Shown here: positions 53,841 through 61,935 of the stretch, one piece after another
Numbering within the stretch: position 1 is the stretch's first letter
How the letters are laid out: each line of letters starts with the position of its first letter
Origin: Bradyrhizobium pachyrhizi
Lineage (GTDB): Bacteria > Pseudomonadota > Alphaproteobacteria > Rhizobiales > Xanthobacteraceae
Direction: 5' to 3'
DNA length: 64,000 nucleotides
NCBI RefSeq assembly: GCF_001189245.1
Contig: NZ_LFIQ01000105.1
Location: 177,620 to 241,619, forward strand
Made by a program: the position numbers and the translations under genes
Notes under the pieces: generated by a model
Seen by the model: only the letters and a program-made list of their open reading frames with translations
What the model was told of the DNA's origin: nothing
The model's database searches: none

Positions 53841-54377
53841 ATGGCCGATCGCATTGCACTTTTCATCGATGGCGCGAATCTTCACACCACGGTCAAGAAC
53901 CTCGGTTTTGAAATCGATTTCCGGCGACTGCTCTCGGAGTTCGGCAAGCATGGACAGATCGTCCGCGCCTACTTCTACACGGTCGTGAGAGACGACGACG
54001 AGTTCAGCAGCCTTCGGCCGCTGGTGGATTGGCTCGATTACAACGGATATGCGGTCAGGAGAAAGTTAGCCAAAACGCACGATGACGGCGAAGGGCGGCG
54101 GCGAATGAAGCGCAGCATCGGCATCGAGCTCGCGGTCGACGCATTGGAAATCGCGCACCGCATCGACCACGCGTACCTGTTCTCCGGCGATGGTGATTTG
54201 CGCGCCGTTGTCGAAGCCGTCAGGCGGGCTGGTGTCCGCGTGACGGTCGTTTCCAGCATCCGAACAAAGCCTCCCATGATCGCCGATGAGCTTCGCAGGC
54301 AAGCTGACGTCTTCCTCGAACTCGAAAGCCTCAGGGCATCGATCGAACGTCCAGCGCACCCGATCGCGCCCGAGTGA
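53841..54377 (+). CDS. NYN-domain (LabA/DUF88) predicted ribonuclease
   Basis: 178 residues. PIN-like NYN fold with its acidic residues: RIALFIDGANLHTTVKNLGFEIDFRRLL (first Asp), AYFYTV, KRSIGIELAVDALE (second), and DHAYLFSGDGDLRAVVEAVRRAGVRVTVV (SGDGD motif). Members are thought to cut RNA. Starts after a gene-free stretch; stand-alone. Confidence 0.9.
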   Translation: MADRIALFIDGANLHTTVKNLGFEIDFRRLLSEFGKHGQIVRAYFYTVVRDDDEFSSLRPLVDWLDYNGYAVRRKLAKTHDDGEGRRRMKRSIGIELAVDALEIAHRIDHAYLFSGDGDLRAVVEAVRRAGVRVTVVSSIRTKPPMIADELRRQADVFLELESLRASIERPAHPIAPE

Positions 54378-54439
54378 AATCGCGGGCGCCTCTTCCGGCG
54401 GGGAAGCAAAGCAGCTCTGCTTGTCCGTAAATCACCGAA

Positions 54440-54958
54440 TTGCGCGAGTCGGGCGCTGACATCACTATCCCCCAAACAACGAAACGAAGGGTAACACCCA
54501 CGTGGAGGTCGGTCGGCTGCCTGTTGCTGTTCTTGGCGGCGACGAGCGCTGCGATCGCCGAACCTTCCCGGTTCACCTGCGACACGCCGCGGGGCAAACG
54601 GATCGAGCTCGGCCCGTCAGGCAAAGGCGGTGACGCCCAGTGGATCGATGACGACCTCGATACGGTCCGGCCCGCCGTCGTGATCGATGGCGACACCTTC
54701 ACGGTCACCTGGGGGACATCTGTCGCGGCAGAAGGCAAGGGAGGAGCCAAGCTCACGACCTACGTCTTTGCGGCCGCCCGCCGTACCGCCGCGTCGATCT
54801 TTGCGACCCGCACGGACGACACCACGGCCGAGATCTTCCGGTTCTATTTTGGCGACAGGTCGCTCTACAAACTAACGAGCCGACTGGGAGGCCCCTCCGC
54901 GGACACCAAGGCCGCGCCCTTCGTTGCAACCTACCTGGCGACCTGTCGCCAGGAGTAG
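54440..54958 (+). CDS. Exported protein, unknown
   Basis: About 172 residues from a TTG at 54440; there is no ATG in frame before the signal, so the exact start is unsure. Signal-like helix SVGCLLLFLAATSAAIAEP (about 24-42). The mature part (FTCDTPRGKRIELGPSGKGGDAQWIDDDLDTVRPAVVIDGDTFTVTWG ... EIFRFYFGDRSLYKLTSRLG) is beta-rich with cysteines near both ends (FTCD, TCRQE) that could form one disulfide. No family recognised. Confidence 0.55.
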   Translation: MRESGADITIPQTTKRRVTPTWRSVGCLLLFLAATSAAIAEPSRFTCDTPRGKRIELGPSGKGGDAQWIDDDLDTVRPAVVIDGDTFTVTWGTSVAAEGKGGAKLTTYVFAAARRTAASIFATRTDDTTAEIFRFYFGDRSLYKLTSRLGGPSADTKAAPFVATYLATCRQE

Positions 54959-55228
54959 CCGGCTGCCGCCAACCTTAAGACGGGCTTAACTGATCTTTCA
55001 TGTTCCGGTCCCCGGTGTTGCGGCTCGGCACCAGTTCGCGCGATCACAGAACGCCATATAAATCACTGAATTTTAATAAAAATGTTTAGATTTCCGCTCA
55101 CGGGGGACTGATGGCTCGGTCCGCCACTTAGGGCGCCTGTGTGGCTGAAATGTCATAGGTCGCGGAACTGTCCTTTGTTACCCTCCGGAGGATTCTACCT
55201 AATATTTTTGTGAGTAGGGGCTGAGATT

Positions 55229-56932
55229 ATGAAGTCGGCATACACGGTAATTGCGTGCCTATGCTTGGCGGCAACGCCAGCATGTGCCGAGGTTTTTTCT
55301 ATTAATGATGCTCTACGCCAGGCCATGCAGACCAACCCGGGTATCGGCGAGGCTTCGGCGAACCGGCGGGCGACGGAAAGCGAGCTGCGGCAAACCCAAA
55401 GCACACTGCTGCCGCAGGTGCGCATTGACGCCAGCTACGGCCCGGAAAAATTCGATCAATCGCCGGGCTTCATCACCCCGAACATTCAGGCAGCGCCGAC
55501 CGTGGGGTCAGGCCCATGGCGCAATGGCAGCCAGGAATCAGTCGTGGTGCGCCAGCTGCTGTGGGACGGTTTTTCGTCGATCTATGACGTCTGGCGCCAG
55601 ACCGCGCGGGTCAATGCCGCTGCCTCCCGCGTCAAGGAGAGAACCGAGCTGCTGGCCCTCGACGCCGCCGAAGGCTACATCGACGTCACGCGCTACATGC
55701 GGCTGGTCAGCCTTGCCCAGCAAAACGTCGCGAATCACGAGAAGATATTTTCGAACGTGAACTCCCGCTTCTCGGGCGGCCGGGCCGGCGAAGGCGATCT
55801 GGAGCAAGCCCGCGAGCGCGTCGAGGCCGCCCGTGCGGCACTTGCCGAATTCCAGCGCAGCTTGGATGACGCCAGGGCGAAGTACCGCAAGACGGTTGGC
55901 CTCGAGCCAATCAACGTTCGTTTCCCCGCCCCTCTCGCGGGATTGCCGCACAGCCGCGACGAAGCGCTGGCGACCACGCTCCGGTTCAATTCGACGATCG
56001 CGGCGGCACAATCCGACGCCGACGCCGCCAAGCACGCGTTCAAGGCCACCGACGGCACGTTCGGTCCGAAATTCTATCTCGAGGGACGGGCAACCCATTA
56101 CGACAACTCCTACCCTTACGTGGCGGCCCCGGGAACTCCCGCCATCACGCATGAGGACTACAGTGGGAAGGTTGTCATGTCGTGGGACATCTTCCGCGGC
56201 GGCCAGGACGCGTGGAATCGGTCAGAGAAGGCCGAGCGCTACACCGAAGCCACCATGCGCCACGCTCGCCTGCAACGCGACGCCTATGAGTCGATCGACA
56301 AGGCGTGGAATGCCCGTACGATTACGGCCACGCGCATCGGTGCTCTGACCCGTGAGCTAGAAGCAGCCAGGAAGACCATCACGGCCTACCAGAAGGAATA
56401 CGAACTCGGTCAGCGCTCCCTGATCGATCTCTTGAACGCGCAGAACCAGTTCTTCAACACGTCGGTCTCGCTCACCTCAGCCCGCGGCGTCGTGGTCTTC
56501 GCCGACTACCAGCTGCTGGCCGCGATGGGGACCCTGATCGAGTACCTGAAGGCTCCGCCGCCGGTCGATGCTGCGCCGACGGACATGCTTTCGATTGGCC
56601 TGCCCCGCTACTCGTTCCCGACCCTTCGCGTGAACCTCCCGCAAACCGGGTCCGAGCCGCTGCGCGTCGCCGTTCCGGCGCCTGTCGCCCGTCCTGCCAA
56701 GACCTATGCGGCAGCAGCCCAGCCGAAGGATGTTGGCTTTGCGGACCGCTTCACCGGTGCGACGACGACCGCAGCGGTGCCCGGTTCAGCGGAATGGATG
56801 CAGCAGCAAAAGACCGCTGCGGACGGCCCGAACGTCATTTACGCGGACCCTTCAGTCACGGCGAACGCGAGCTCCTATGCGTCGACCAAGCCCCACTGGC
56901 TGCTGTCGGCCTTCCCGAGTTCCGCTCGGTAG
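55229..56932 (+). CDS. TolC-family outer-membrane channel of a type I secretion system
   Basis: 567 residues. Signal peptide 1-20 (YTVIACLCLAATPACA), then two TolC repeats (about 25-240: INDALRQAMQTNPGIGEASANRRATESELRQTQSTLLPQV; about 240-445: YEYLEGRATHYDNS... YQKEYELGQRSLIDLLNAQNQFFNTSVSLTSARGVVVFADYQLLAAMG). The last 120 residues are a proline/alanine-rich extension not found in TolC. Agglutination-protein/LapE type. First gene of the secretion cluster; a CCTCCGGAGG palindrome (55182-55191) lies in its leader. Confidence 0.9.
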   Translation: MKSAYTVIACLCLAATPACAEVFSINDALRQAMQTNPGIGEASANRRATESELRQTQSTLLPQVRIDASYGPEKFDQSPGFITPNIQAAPTVGSGPWRNGSQESVVVRQLLWDGFSSIYDVWRQTARVNAAASRVKERTELLALDAAEGYIDVTRYMRLVSLAQQNVANHEKIFSNVNSRFSGGRAGEGDLEQARERVEAARAALAEFQRSLDDARAKYRKTVGLEPINVRFPAPLAGLPHSRDEALATTLRFNSTIAAAQSDADAAKHAFKATDGTFGPKFYLEGRATHYDNSYPYVAAPGTPAITHEDYSGKVVMSWDIFRGGQDAWNRSEKAERYTEATMRHARLQRDAYESIDKAWNARTITATRIGALTRELEAARKTITAYQKEYELGQRSLIDLLNAQNQFFNTSVSLTSARGVVVFADYQLLAAMGTLIEYLKAPPPVDAAPTDMLSIGLPRYSFPTLRVNLPQTGSEPLRVAVPAPVARPAKTYAAAAQPKDVGFADRFTGATTTAAVPGSAEWMQQQKTAADGPNVIYADPSVTANASSYASTKPHWLLSAFPSSAR

Positions 56933-56965
56933 CGACCGCCAACAACCTCAGGACAGGACTGCCGG

Positions 56966-56988
56966 AAGGGCCCCAAGTCGGGGCCCTT
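56966..56988 (+). terminator. Terminator after the TolC-family gene
   Basis: AAGGGCCCC (56966-56974), loop AAGTC, GGGGCCCTT (56980-56988), followed by TCGATTCCTTATTAAT. 9 perfect pairs, moderately T-rich afterwards. Suggests that the ATPase and adaptor genes have their own promoter or depend on readthrough. Confidence 0.65.
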
Positions 56989-57103
56989 TCGATTCCTTAT
57001 TAATCGTTAAGATAAGTTTCGCTGAATTTGTTCGCTATTTGTTGTAGTCTGCCCGAAATCTAATGCGATTGCTGCATTTCCATTTTGCTTGTCGAGGTTT
57101 CAG

Positions 57104-59353
57104 TTGTTGTTTCGCACCCCCAGCGCGGCGGCCGACGCCGTCCGCCCCTCGCCGGATGACTCAACCTCAAAGCCTGCCGCGACAAACAGGCCACGTGCGC
57201 TGGGCGACGATCCCCTCACCGCGTCGTTGACTTATCTCGCCGCCCATCACGGCCGCGCCGTGAGCCGCGAAGCTCTCCTCGGCGGACTTCCGATCACGGA
57301 CGGACGCTTGTCCGTTTCGCTCTACGACCGCGCGGCCAGACGCGCCGGTCTGGAGACCGAGGCCGTCAAGCGCGACATTTCAGACATTCCCGCGCTGGTC
57401 CTGCCGGCCGTCCTCGTCATGAAGAACGGCTCTGCGCTGATCCTTCTGGGTGTGGACCCGGCGAACAAGTCGACCAAGGTCGTTGATCCGGAGACGCCGA
57501 ACAGCCCGCGCGTCGCCGACATCGCCTCGCTCGCCACGGACTATACCGGCTATGCGTTCCTGGTGAGAAGCGCGCCGCAGGCCGATGCGCGCGCCGTCGC
57601 CGCAGGCGACATCCCCAAGAGCCACTGGTTCTGGTCGGTGGTGAAGACGCATTGGCGCAGCTACGGGCACATCGCGGTCGCGGCCTTTCTGACCAACATC
57701 CTCGCGCTGGCGACACCGCTGTTCACGATGAGCGTCTATGACCGCGTCATCCCCAACGGAGCGATCCCCTCCCTGATTGCGCTCTCGATCGGCATGGGGC
57801 TCGGCATCGTGTTCGATTTCATCTTCCGCATGGTCCGCAGCCGCATGATCGACGTGACCGGCAAGACGATCGACGTTGTGCTGGCCGCAAACATCTTCGA
57901 GCACGTGATGTCGGTGAAGATGGCGCAGCGGCCGACTTCGGTTGGCATCCTGGCCAATCAGCTCCGCGACTTCGACTCGGTGCGCGAGTTCTTCACCTCC
58001 GGAAGCGTGGTTTCGGCGACCGACCTGCTGTTCGCCATTCTCTTCGTTGGGGTGCTGTTCCTCATCGCCGGACCGCTGGCCTGGATCCCGCTGATCATGC
58101 TGCCGCTGGTCATGCTGATCGGCTTCCTGCTGCAGCGCCCGCTCGATCGCGCCATCAAGCGGCTGCAGGCCGAATCCGCCGCACGGCACGGCGTGCTGGT
58201 CGAGTCGCTGTCCAGCCTCGAAACCGTCCGTGCGACCGGCGCCGAGGCCCGCATGCAGACCTTGTGGGAACGCTCGGTTGCCGCGACCGCCCGATCCGGC
58301 GAGGACGTTCACTTCTGGTCGTCGATGTCGCTGACGAGCGCGAGCACGGCCCAGCAGATCACGAGCCTGCTCCTCGTTATCGTCGGCATTTTCCTGATCC
58401 TCGACGGCAAGCTGAGCGTCGGCGCGCTGGTCGCCGCAAACATGCTCGCCGGCCGCGTTCTGGCGCCGATCGCCGGGATCGCCTCGGTGATCACCAAGGG
58501 AACGCAGACGATCACGGCGCTCAAGGCGATCGACCGCATCATGTCGATCGAGCGGGAACGCTCGCCGACCCGGTCCTATGTCGCAAGGCGAATCGAAGAC
58601 GGTAAGGTCGCCTTCGAGAACGTGTCGTTCGCCTACCCCAACGCGCCGGGTAACGCGCTCGAAAAAGTCAGCTTCAAGATCGAGGGCGGAGAGAGGGTCG
58701 GCATCATCGGCAGGGTCGGCTCTGGCAAGACCACGGTCGGCAGGTTGCTGCTCGGATTTTACGAGCCGAAGGAAGGCCGCATCCTGGTCGATGGCGTCGA
58801 CTCGCGCCAATACGATCCCTCCGACCTGCGCGCCGGCATCGGCTTTGCGATGCAGGATACCGACCTGTTCTTCGGCAAGCTGCGCGACAACATCGCCCTT
58901 GGCAAACCGGAAGCGACCGACGAGGAAGTCCTGCTTGCCGCGCGGCTTTCGGGCGTCGAAAGCTTCATCGCCGGCCACCCGATGGGGTATGACATGCCCA
59001 TCTCGGAAGGCGGCCGCAGCCTGTCGGGCGGCCAGAAGCAGGCCATCGGACTCGCGCGCGTTCTGATCCGCAAGCCTCGCGTGCTCTTTCTCGACGAGCC
59101 GACGGCGCACTTCGATATTCGCAGCGAACAGGAGTTCCTTGAGCGGCTCAAGGGCCTCAATGATGATCGCATGACCATCATCATTTCGACCCATCGCCTG
59201 TCATTGCTGAACATGGTCGATCGCTTGCTGCTGTTCGACAATGGCCGCCTGGTTGCCGACGGCCCGCGCGACAAGGTGCTCGCTTTGCTCCAGGGCCGGC
59301 CGGCGTCCGCGGCCCCGTCGCCGGAGAATACGATTCAGCCGAAATCCGCATAA
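57104..59353 (+). CDS. lapB: Type I secretion ABC transporter with degenerate C39-like domain (LapB type)
   Basis: About 749 residues from a TTG at 57104, chosen because GAGG lies 6 bases before it; a TTG at 57089 is also open. Residues about 25-145 are a C39-peptidase-like domain that lacks the catalytic cysteine (DDPLTASLTYLAAHHGRAVS), i.e. a CLD that docks the substrate instead of cleaving it. Membrane domain about 165-440 with six helices. ATPase: Walker A GRVGSGKTT (about 536-544), signature SLSGGQKQAIGLARVL, Walker B RVLFLDEPTAHFD, H-loop ISTHRLS. Exports the large adhesin across the inner membrane. Confidence 0.92.
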   Translation: MLFRTPSAAADAVRPSPDDSTSKPAATNRPRALGDDPLTASLTYLAAHHGRAVSREALLGGLPITDGRLSVSLYDRAARRAGLETEAVKRDISDIPALVLPAVLVMKNGSALILLGVDPANKSTKVVDPETPNSPRVADIASLATDYTGYAFLVRSAPQADARAVAAGDIPKSHWFWSVVKTHWRSYGHIAVAAFLTNILALATPLFTMSVYDRVIPNGAIPSLIALSIGMGLGIVFDFIFRMVRSRMIDVTGKTIDVVLAANIFEHVMSVKMAQRPTSVGILANQLRDFDSVREFFTSGSVVSATDLLFAILFVGVLFLIAGPLAWIPLIMLPLVMLIGFLLQRPLDRAIKRLQAESAARHGVLVESLSSLETVRATGAEARMQTLWERSVAATARSGEDVHFWSSMSLTSASTAQQITSLLLVIVGIFLILDGKLSVGALVAANMLAGRVLAPIAGIASVITKGTQTITALKAIDRIMSIERERSPTRSYVARRIEDGKVAFENVSFAYPNAPGNALEKVSFKIEGGERVGIIGRVGSGKTTVGRLLLGFYEPKEGRILVDGVDSRQYDPSDLRAGIGFAMQDTDLFFGKLRDNIALGKPEATDEEVLLAARLSGVESFIAGHPMGYDMPISEGGRSLSGGQKQAIGLARVLIRKPRVLFLDEPTAHFDIRSEQEFLERLKGLNDDRMTIIISTHRLSLLNMVDRLLLFDNGRLVADGPRDKVLALLQGRPASAAPSPENTIQPKSA

Positions 59354-59367
59354 CGAGCAAATACATT

Positions 59368-60618
59368 ATGGCGTCTTCCGATTTCACATTTGCAAATGAT
59401 ATCCGGTCCGCGGCGCTGCTGCGCACGCCGCGCACCTCCCGCATGCTGTTGTGGACGTCGTGCGCGCTGCTTGCGACGTTCTTGATCTGGGCTCATTTTG
59501 CCGTACTGGACGAGGTCAAGCGCGGCAGCGGCCGCGTCGTGCCGTCGCGGCAGATGCAGGTGGTTCAATCGCTCGAAGGCGGGATCGTCGGCGACATCCT
59601 GATCCGGGAAGGCGACATCGTTCAGCAGGGCCAGTCCCTGATGCGGATCGATGATACGAAATTCGCTTCCGAGTTCGGCGAAATCCGCGAGCGCCGCGCG
59701 GCGATGGCGGCGCGGGTGGCGCGCCTCGACGCCGAGGCGCGCGGCCGAGCCGAGATCACCTTTCCGGACGATCTCGAAAAGATGGTTCCCGCCGCCGTCG
59801 CGACCGAGACCAGCGTGTTCAAGATGCGGGGGCAGAAGGTCGCGCAGGACATCGACGTCCTCAACCAGCAGGTCACTCGCCTCACCGGCTCCCTCAAGCT
59901 CCTCGAGCGCGAGCAGACCCTGACGCGCAGGCTGTATGAGCAGAAGGTCGTGCCCGAGATCGAGATGCTGCGACTTGATCGGCAGGCAACCGAGATGAAG
60001 GGACAGTTGGCCGAAGCGCAGTCGAAGATCGCGAACATCACCGCGTCGTTCCGTTCACAGGCCGACGAGGACCTGGCCAAATCGCGTGCCGACCTCGCCG
60101 TGCTCGACGAGAATATCAAGTCCGCCCAGGACCGGGTGCGCCGCACGGATCTGAGGGCGCCGGTCCACGGCATCGTCAACAAACTGAACATCAGTACCAT
60201 CGGTGCTGTCGTACAGCCGGGCGCCAACCTGATGGACATCGTGCCACTGGACGACACGCTGTTGGTGGAAGGCCGGATTCGTCCGCAGGACATCGCGTTT
60301 ATCCGTCCCGACCAGGACGCGGTTGTGAAGATCAGCGCCTATGATTCCTCGGTCTACGGATCGCTGAAGGGCAAGGTCGAACGCATCAGCGCCGACACCA
60401 TCGTCGACGACAAGGCGGAAAAGACCGAACGCCAGGAGACCTTCTACCGGGTCATGGTGCGTACCGATAAGAACCACCTCGGCACCGAGCAGCGTCCGCT
60501 GCCGATCATTCCGGGCATGGTGACCACCGTCGAGGTCCTGACCGGCGAGAAATCCGTGCTGGACTACATCGTGAAGCCCGCCCGCCTGCTGCGTGACGAG
60601 GCCCTGCGCGAACGCTGA
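59368..60618 (+). CDS. lapC: HlyD-family type I secretion adaptor (LapC type)
   Basis: 416 residues, 14 bases after the ATPase gene. Membrane helix about 27-45 (LLWTSCALLATFLIWAHFAVL), half lipoyl domains (RVVPSRQMQVVQSLEGGIVGDILIREGDIV and RAPVHGIVNKLNISTIGAVVQPG), a long coiled coil (about 140-250) and a beta-barrel end (VEGRIRPQDIAFIRPDQDAVVKISAYDSSVYGSLKGKVERISADT ... GMVTTVEVLTGEKSVLDYIVKP). Links the ATPase to the TolC-family channel. Confidence 0.93.
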   Translation: MASSDFTFANDIRSAALLRTPRTSRMLLWTSCALLATFLIWAHFAVLDEVKRGSGRVVPSRQMQVVQSLEGGIVGDILIREGDIVQQGQSLMRIDDTKFASEFGEIRERRAAMAARVARLDAEARGRAEITFPDDLEKMVPAAVATETSVFKMRGQKVAQDIDVLNQQVTRLTGSLKLLEREQTLTRRLYEQKVVPEIEMLRLDRQATEMKGQLAEAQSKIANITASFRSQADEDLAKSRADLAVLDENIKSAQDRVRRTDLRAPVHGIVNKLNISTIGAVVQPGANLMDIVPLDDTLLVEGRIRPQDIAFIRPDQDAVVKISAYDSSVYGSLKGKVERISADTIVDDKAEKTERQETFYRVMVRTDKNHLGTEQRPLPIIPGMVTTVEVLTGEKSVLDYIVKPARLLRDEALRER

Positions 60619-60623
60619 TCGGG

Positions 60624-60753
60624 ACCACGGATTCCGTGGTTAACCGATCGTAACCTCGGTTCGTTCAATTTCGAACGAACCGGCAAACCCCGGATTGACC
60701 GCCTTTTCGACATTCGAGGTGGCACCCCCCTCCACTTAACTCCGCTTAAGCGG
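60624..60753. repeat. Cluster of three inverted repeats between the adaptor and lapG genes
   Basis: ACCACGG-ATT-CCGTGGT (60624-60640); CGGTTCGTTC, spacer AATTTC, GAACGAACCG (60657-60682, 10 pairs); and the palindrome CCGCTTAAGCGG (60742-60753). The second could be a terminator for the secretion genes but no T-run follows. The third may be a protein-binding site for lapG. Confidence 0.5.
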
Positions 60754-60815
60754 CCAAAGCGCCAGTCTGCGTCCCGATAACAGCGGGGACGCAAATCGAC
60801 GCAAAGACGTCGACG

Positions 60816-60833
60816 GTCCCCGACATTGGGGAC
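60816..60833 (+). promoter_or_regulatory. Hairpin covering the ribosome-binding site of lapG
   Basis: GTCCCC (60816-60821), loop GACATT, GGGGAC (60828-60833). The GGGGA of the right arm is the only Shine-Dalgarno-like sequence, 6 bases before the ATG at 60839, so folding would hide it. Confidence 0.45.
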
Positions 60834-60838
60834 GTCAT

Positions 60839-61852
60839 ATGAAGTCGCTGAAGTTTGCTTCGTCGGCGGTCATGGCCGCGGCTGCACTGACAATAGGTCT
60901 TTGCGCCACGCCTGCCGCGTTTGCCGCGGACGAGCTCTCTCTCGGAAAACCCGCCGGCGAGCTCGCGCCCGCTGCGGACGCCGCGTCGAACCGCCCGCCT
61001 GCCACCTTCTTCACCATCGCCGACGTCCTGGCCAAGCTCGACCGGCAGCGCGGCCGGGGTCCGAACGCCATTCGCACCGCCTCGCTCACGCCGCCAAATA
61101 CCGCGACCGACGCGGTGCCCGCGGCAAAGCCGCTTCCGCCTGTCGGCGCCGAGCCGTTTGGCCTGTTCACCTTCCGCGCACCGGAAAACGGCCTGTGGCG
61201 CAAATGGCGCGGCCTCGAATCCGATCTCGCAAGAGAGCAGAGCGTTCTCGAGCAATGCCGGGAGAGCGCCGCCGGCTGCCCGTCGCAAGCCGCGCAATTC
61301 CTTCGCCTGATCGGCGCGGTCAAGTCCAAATCCGGACGCGACCGGCTGGATGAGGTCAACCGTGGCGTCAACCAGGCGATCCGCTATGTCAGCGACTTCG
61401 CCCAGCACGGCGAGGCCGACCGCTGGACTGCACCGCTCGCCACCTTCGCGACCGGCAAGGGCGACTGCGAGGACTATGCGATCGCAAAATACATCGCGCT
61501 CAGCGAAGCCGGCTTCCCGCGCGAGGATCTGCGCCTGGTGCTGGGCCGCGATCGCGCGATCCGCCAGGATCATGCCGTGCTGGCGGCGCGCCTGGACGGC
61601 CATTGGCTGATCCTGGACAGCCGCCGCTCCGAACTGATTGATGACGGCGAGCTCGGCAACTTCACACCGATGTTCGCGATCAACGACCGCGGCGTGCAGC
61701 TGTTTGCAGCCCCCTATGCCAAGCGCCTCCCGCTCGGCGACGAGCTCGACGCGGCGCCGGCGGCCGCCAATGCCGCGGAGACGGAATGGACGGGGGTGCA
61801 GTCGCTTGATGCAGCGAGCCCCCTCACCGGCTTCCTGCCCGTGCTGATGTGA
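60839..61852 (+). CDS. lapG: LapG-type periplasmic cysteine protease (bacterial transglutaminase-like)
   Basis: 337 residues. Signal peptide to about residue 30. BTLCP domain about 105-285 with the catalytic triad C210 (TGKGDCEDYAIAKY), H245 (IRQDHAVLAAR), D260 (WLILDSRR); acidic D209 and E211 beside the cysteine match the calcium-binding residues of LapG. LapG cleaves the N-terminal region of LapA adhesins and releases them from the surface, under control of the c-di-GMP receptor LapD. LapD is not in this window. Convergent with the adhesin gene. Confidence 0.92.
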   Translation: MKSLKFASSAVMAAAALTIGLCATPAAFAADELSLGKPAGELAPAADAASNRPPATFFTIADVLAKLDRQRGRGPNAIRTASLTPPNTATDAVPAAKPLPPVGAEPFGLFTFRAPENGLWRKWRGLESDLAREQSVLEQCRESAAGCPSQAAQFLRLIGAVKSKSGRDRLDEVNRGVNQAIRYVSDFAQHGEADRWTAPLATFATGKGDCEDYAIAKYIALSEAGFPREDLRLVLGRDRAIRQDHAVLAARLDGHWLILDSRRSELIDDGELGNFTPMFAINDRGVQLFAAPYAKRLPLGDELDAAPAAANAAETEWTGVQSLDAASPLTGFLPVLM

Positions 61853-61885
61853 TTGCCAGCGAGTAGACGACAATTCAATCAAGAA

Positions 61886-61913
61886 AAATCCGCGGAGTAG
61901 TCTCCGCGGATTT
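61886..61913. terminator. Bidirectional terminator between lapG and the adhesin gene
   Basis: AAATCCGCGGAG (61886-61897), loop TAGT, CTCCGCGGATTT (61902-61913). 12 perfect pairs with A/T flanks on both sides, so it serves both convergent genes. Confidence 0.9.
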
Positions 61914-61935
61914 CTGATTTTGCTGCGAGCCTGGC

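Noticed and set aside
57380..59194. Open frame of 604 codons on the - strand, antisense to the secretion ATPase
   Set aside because: Same shadow composition; the + strand frame has all ABC motifs.
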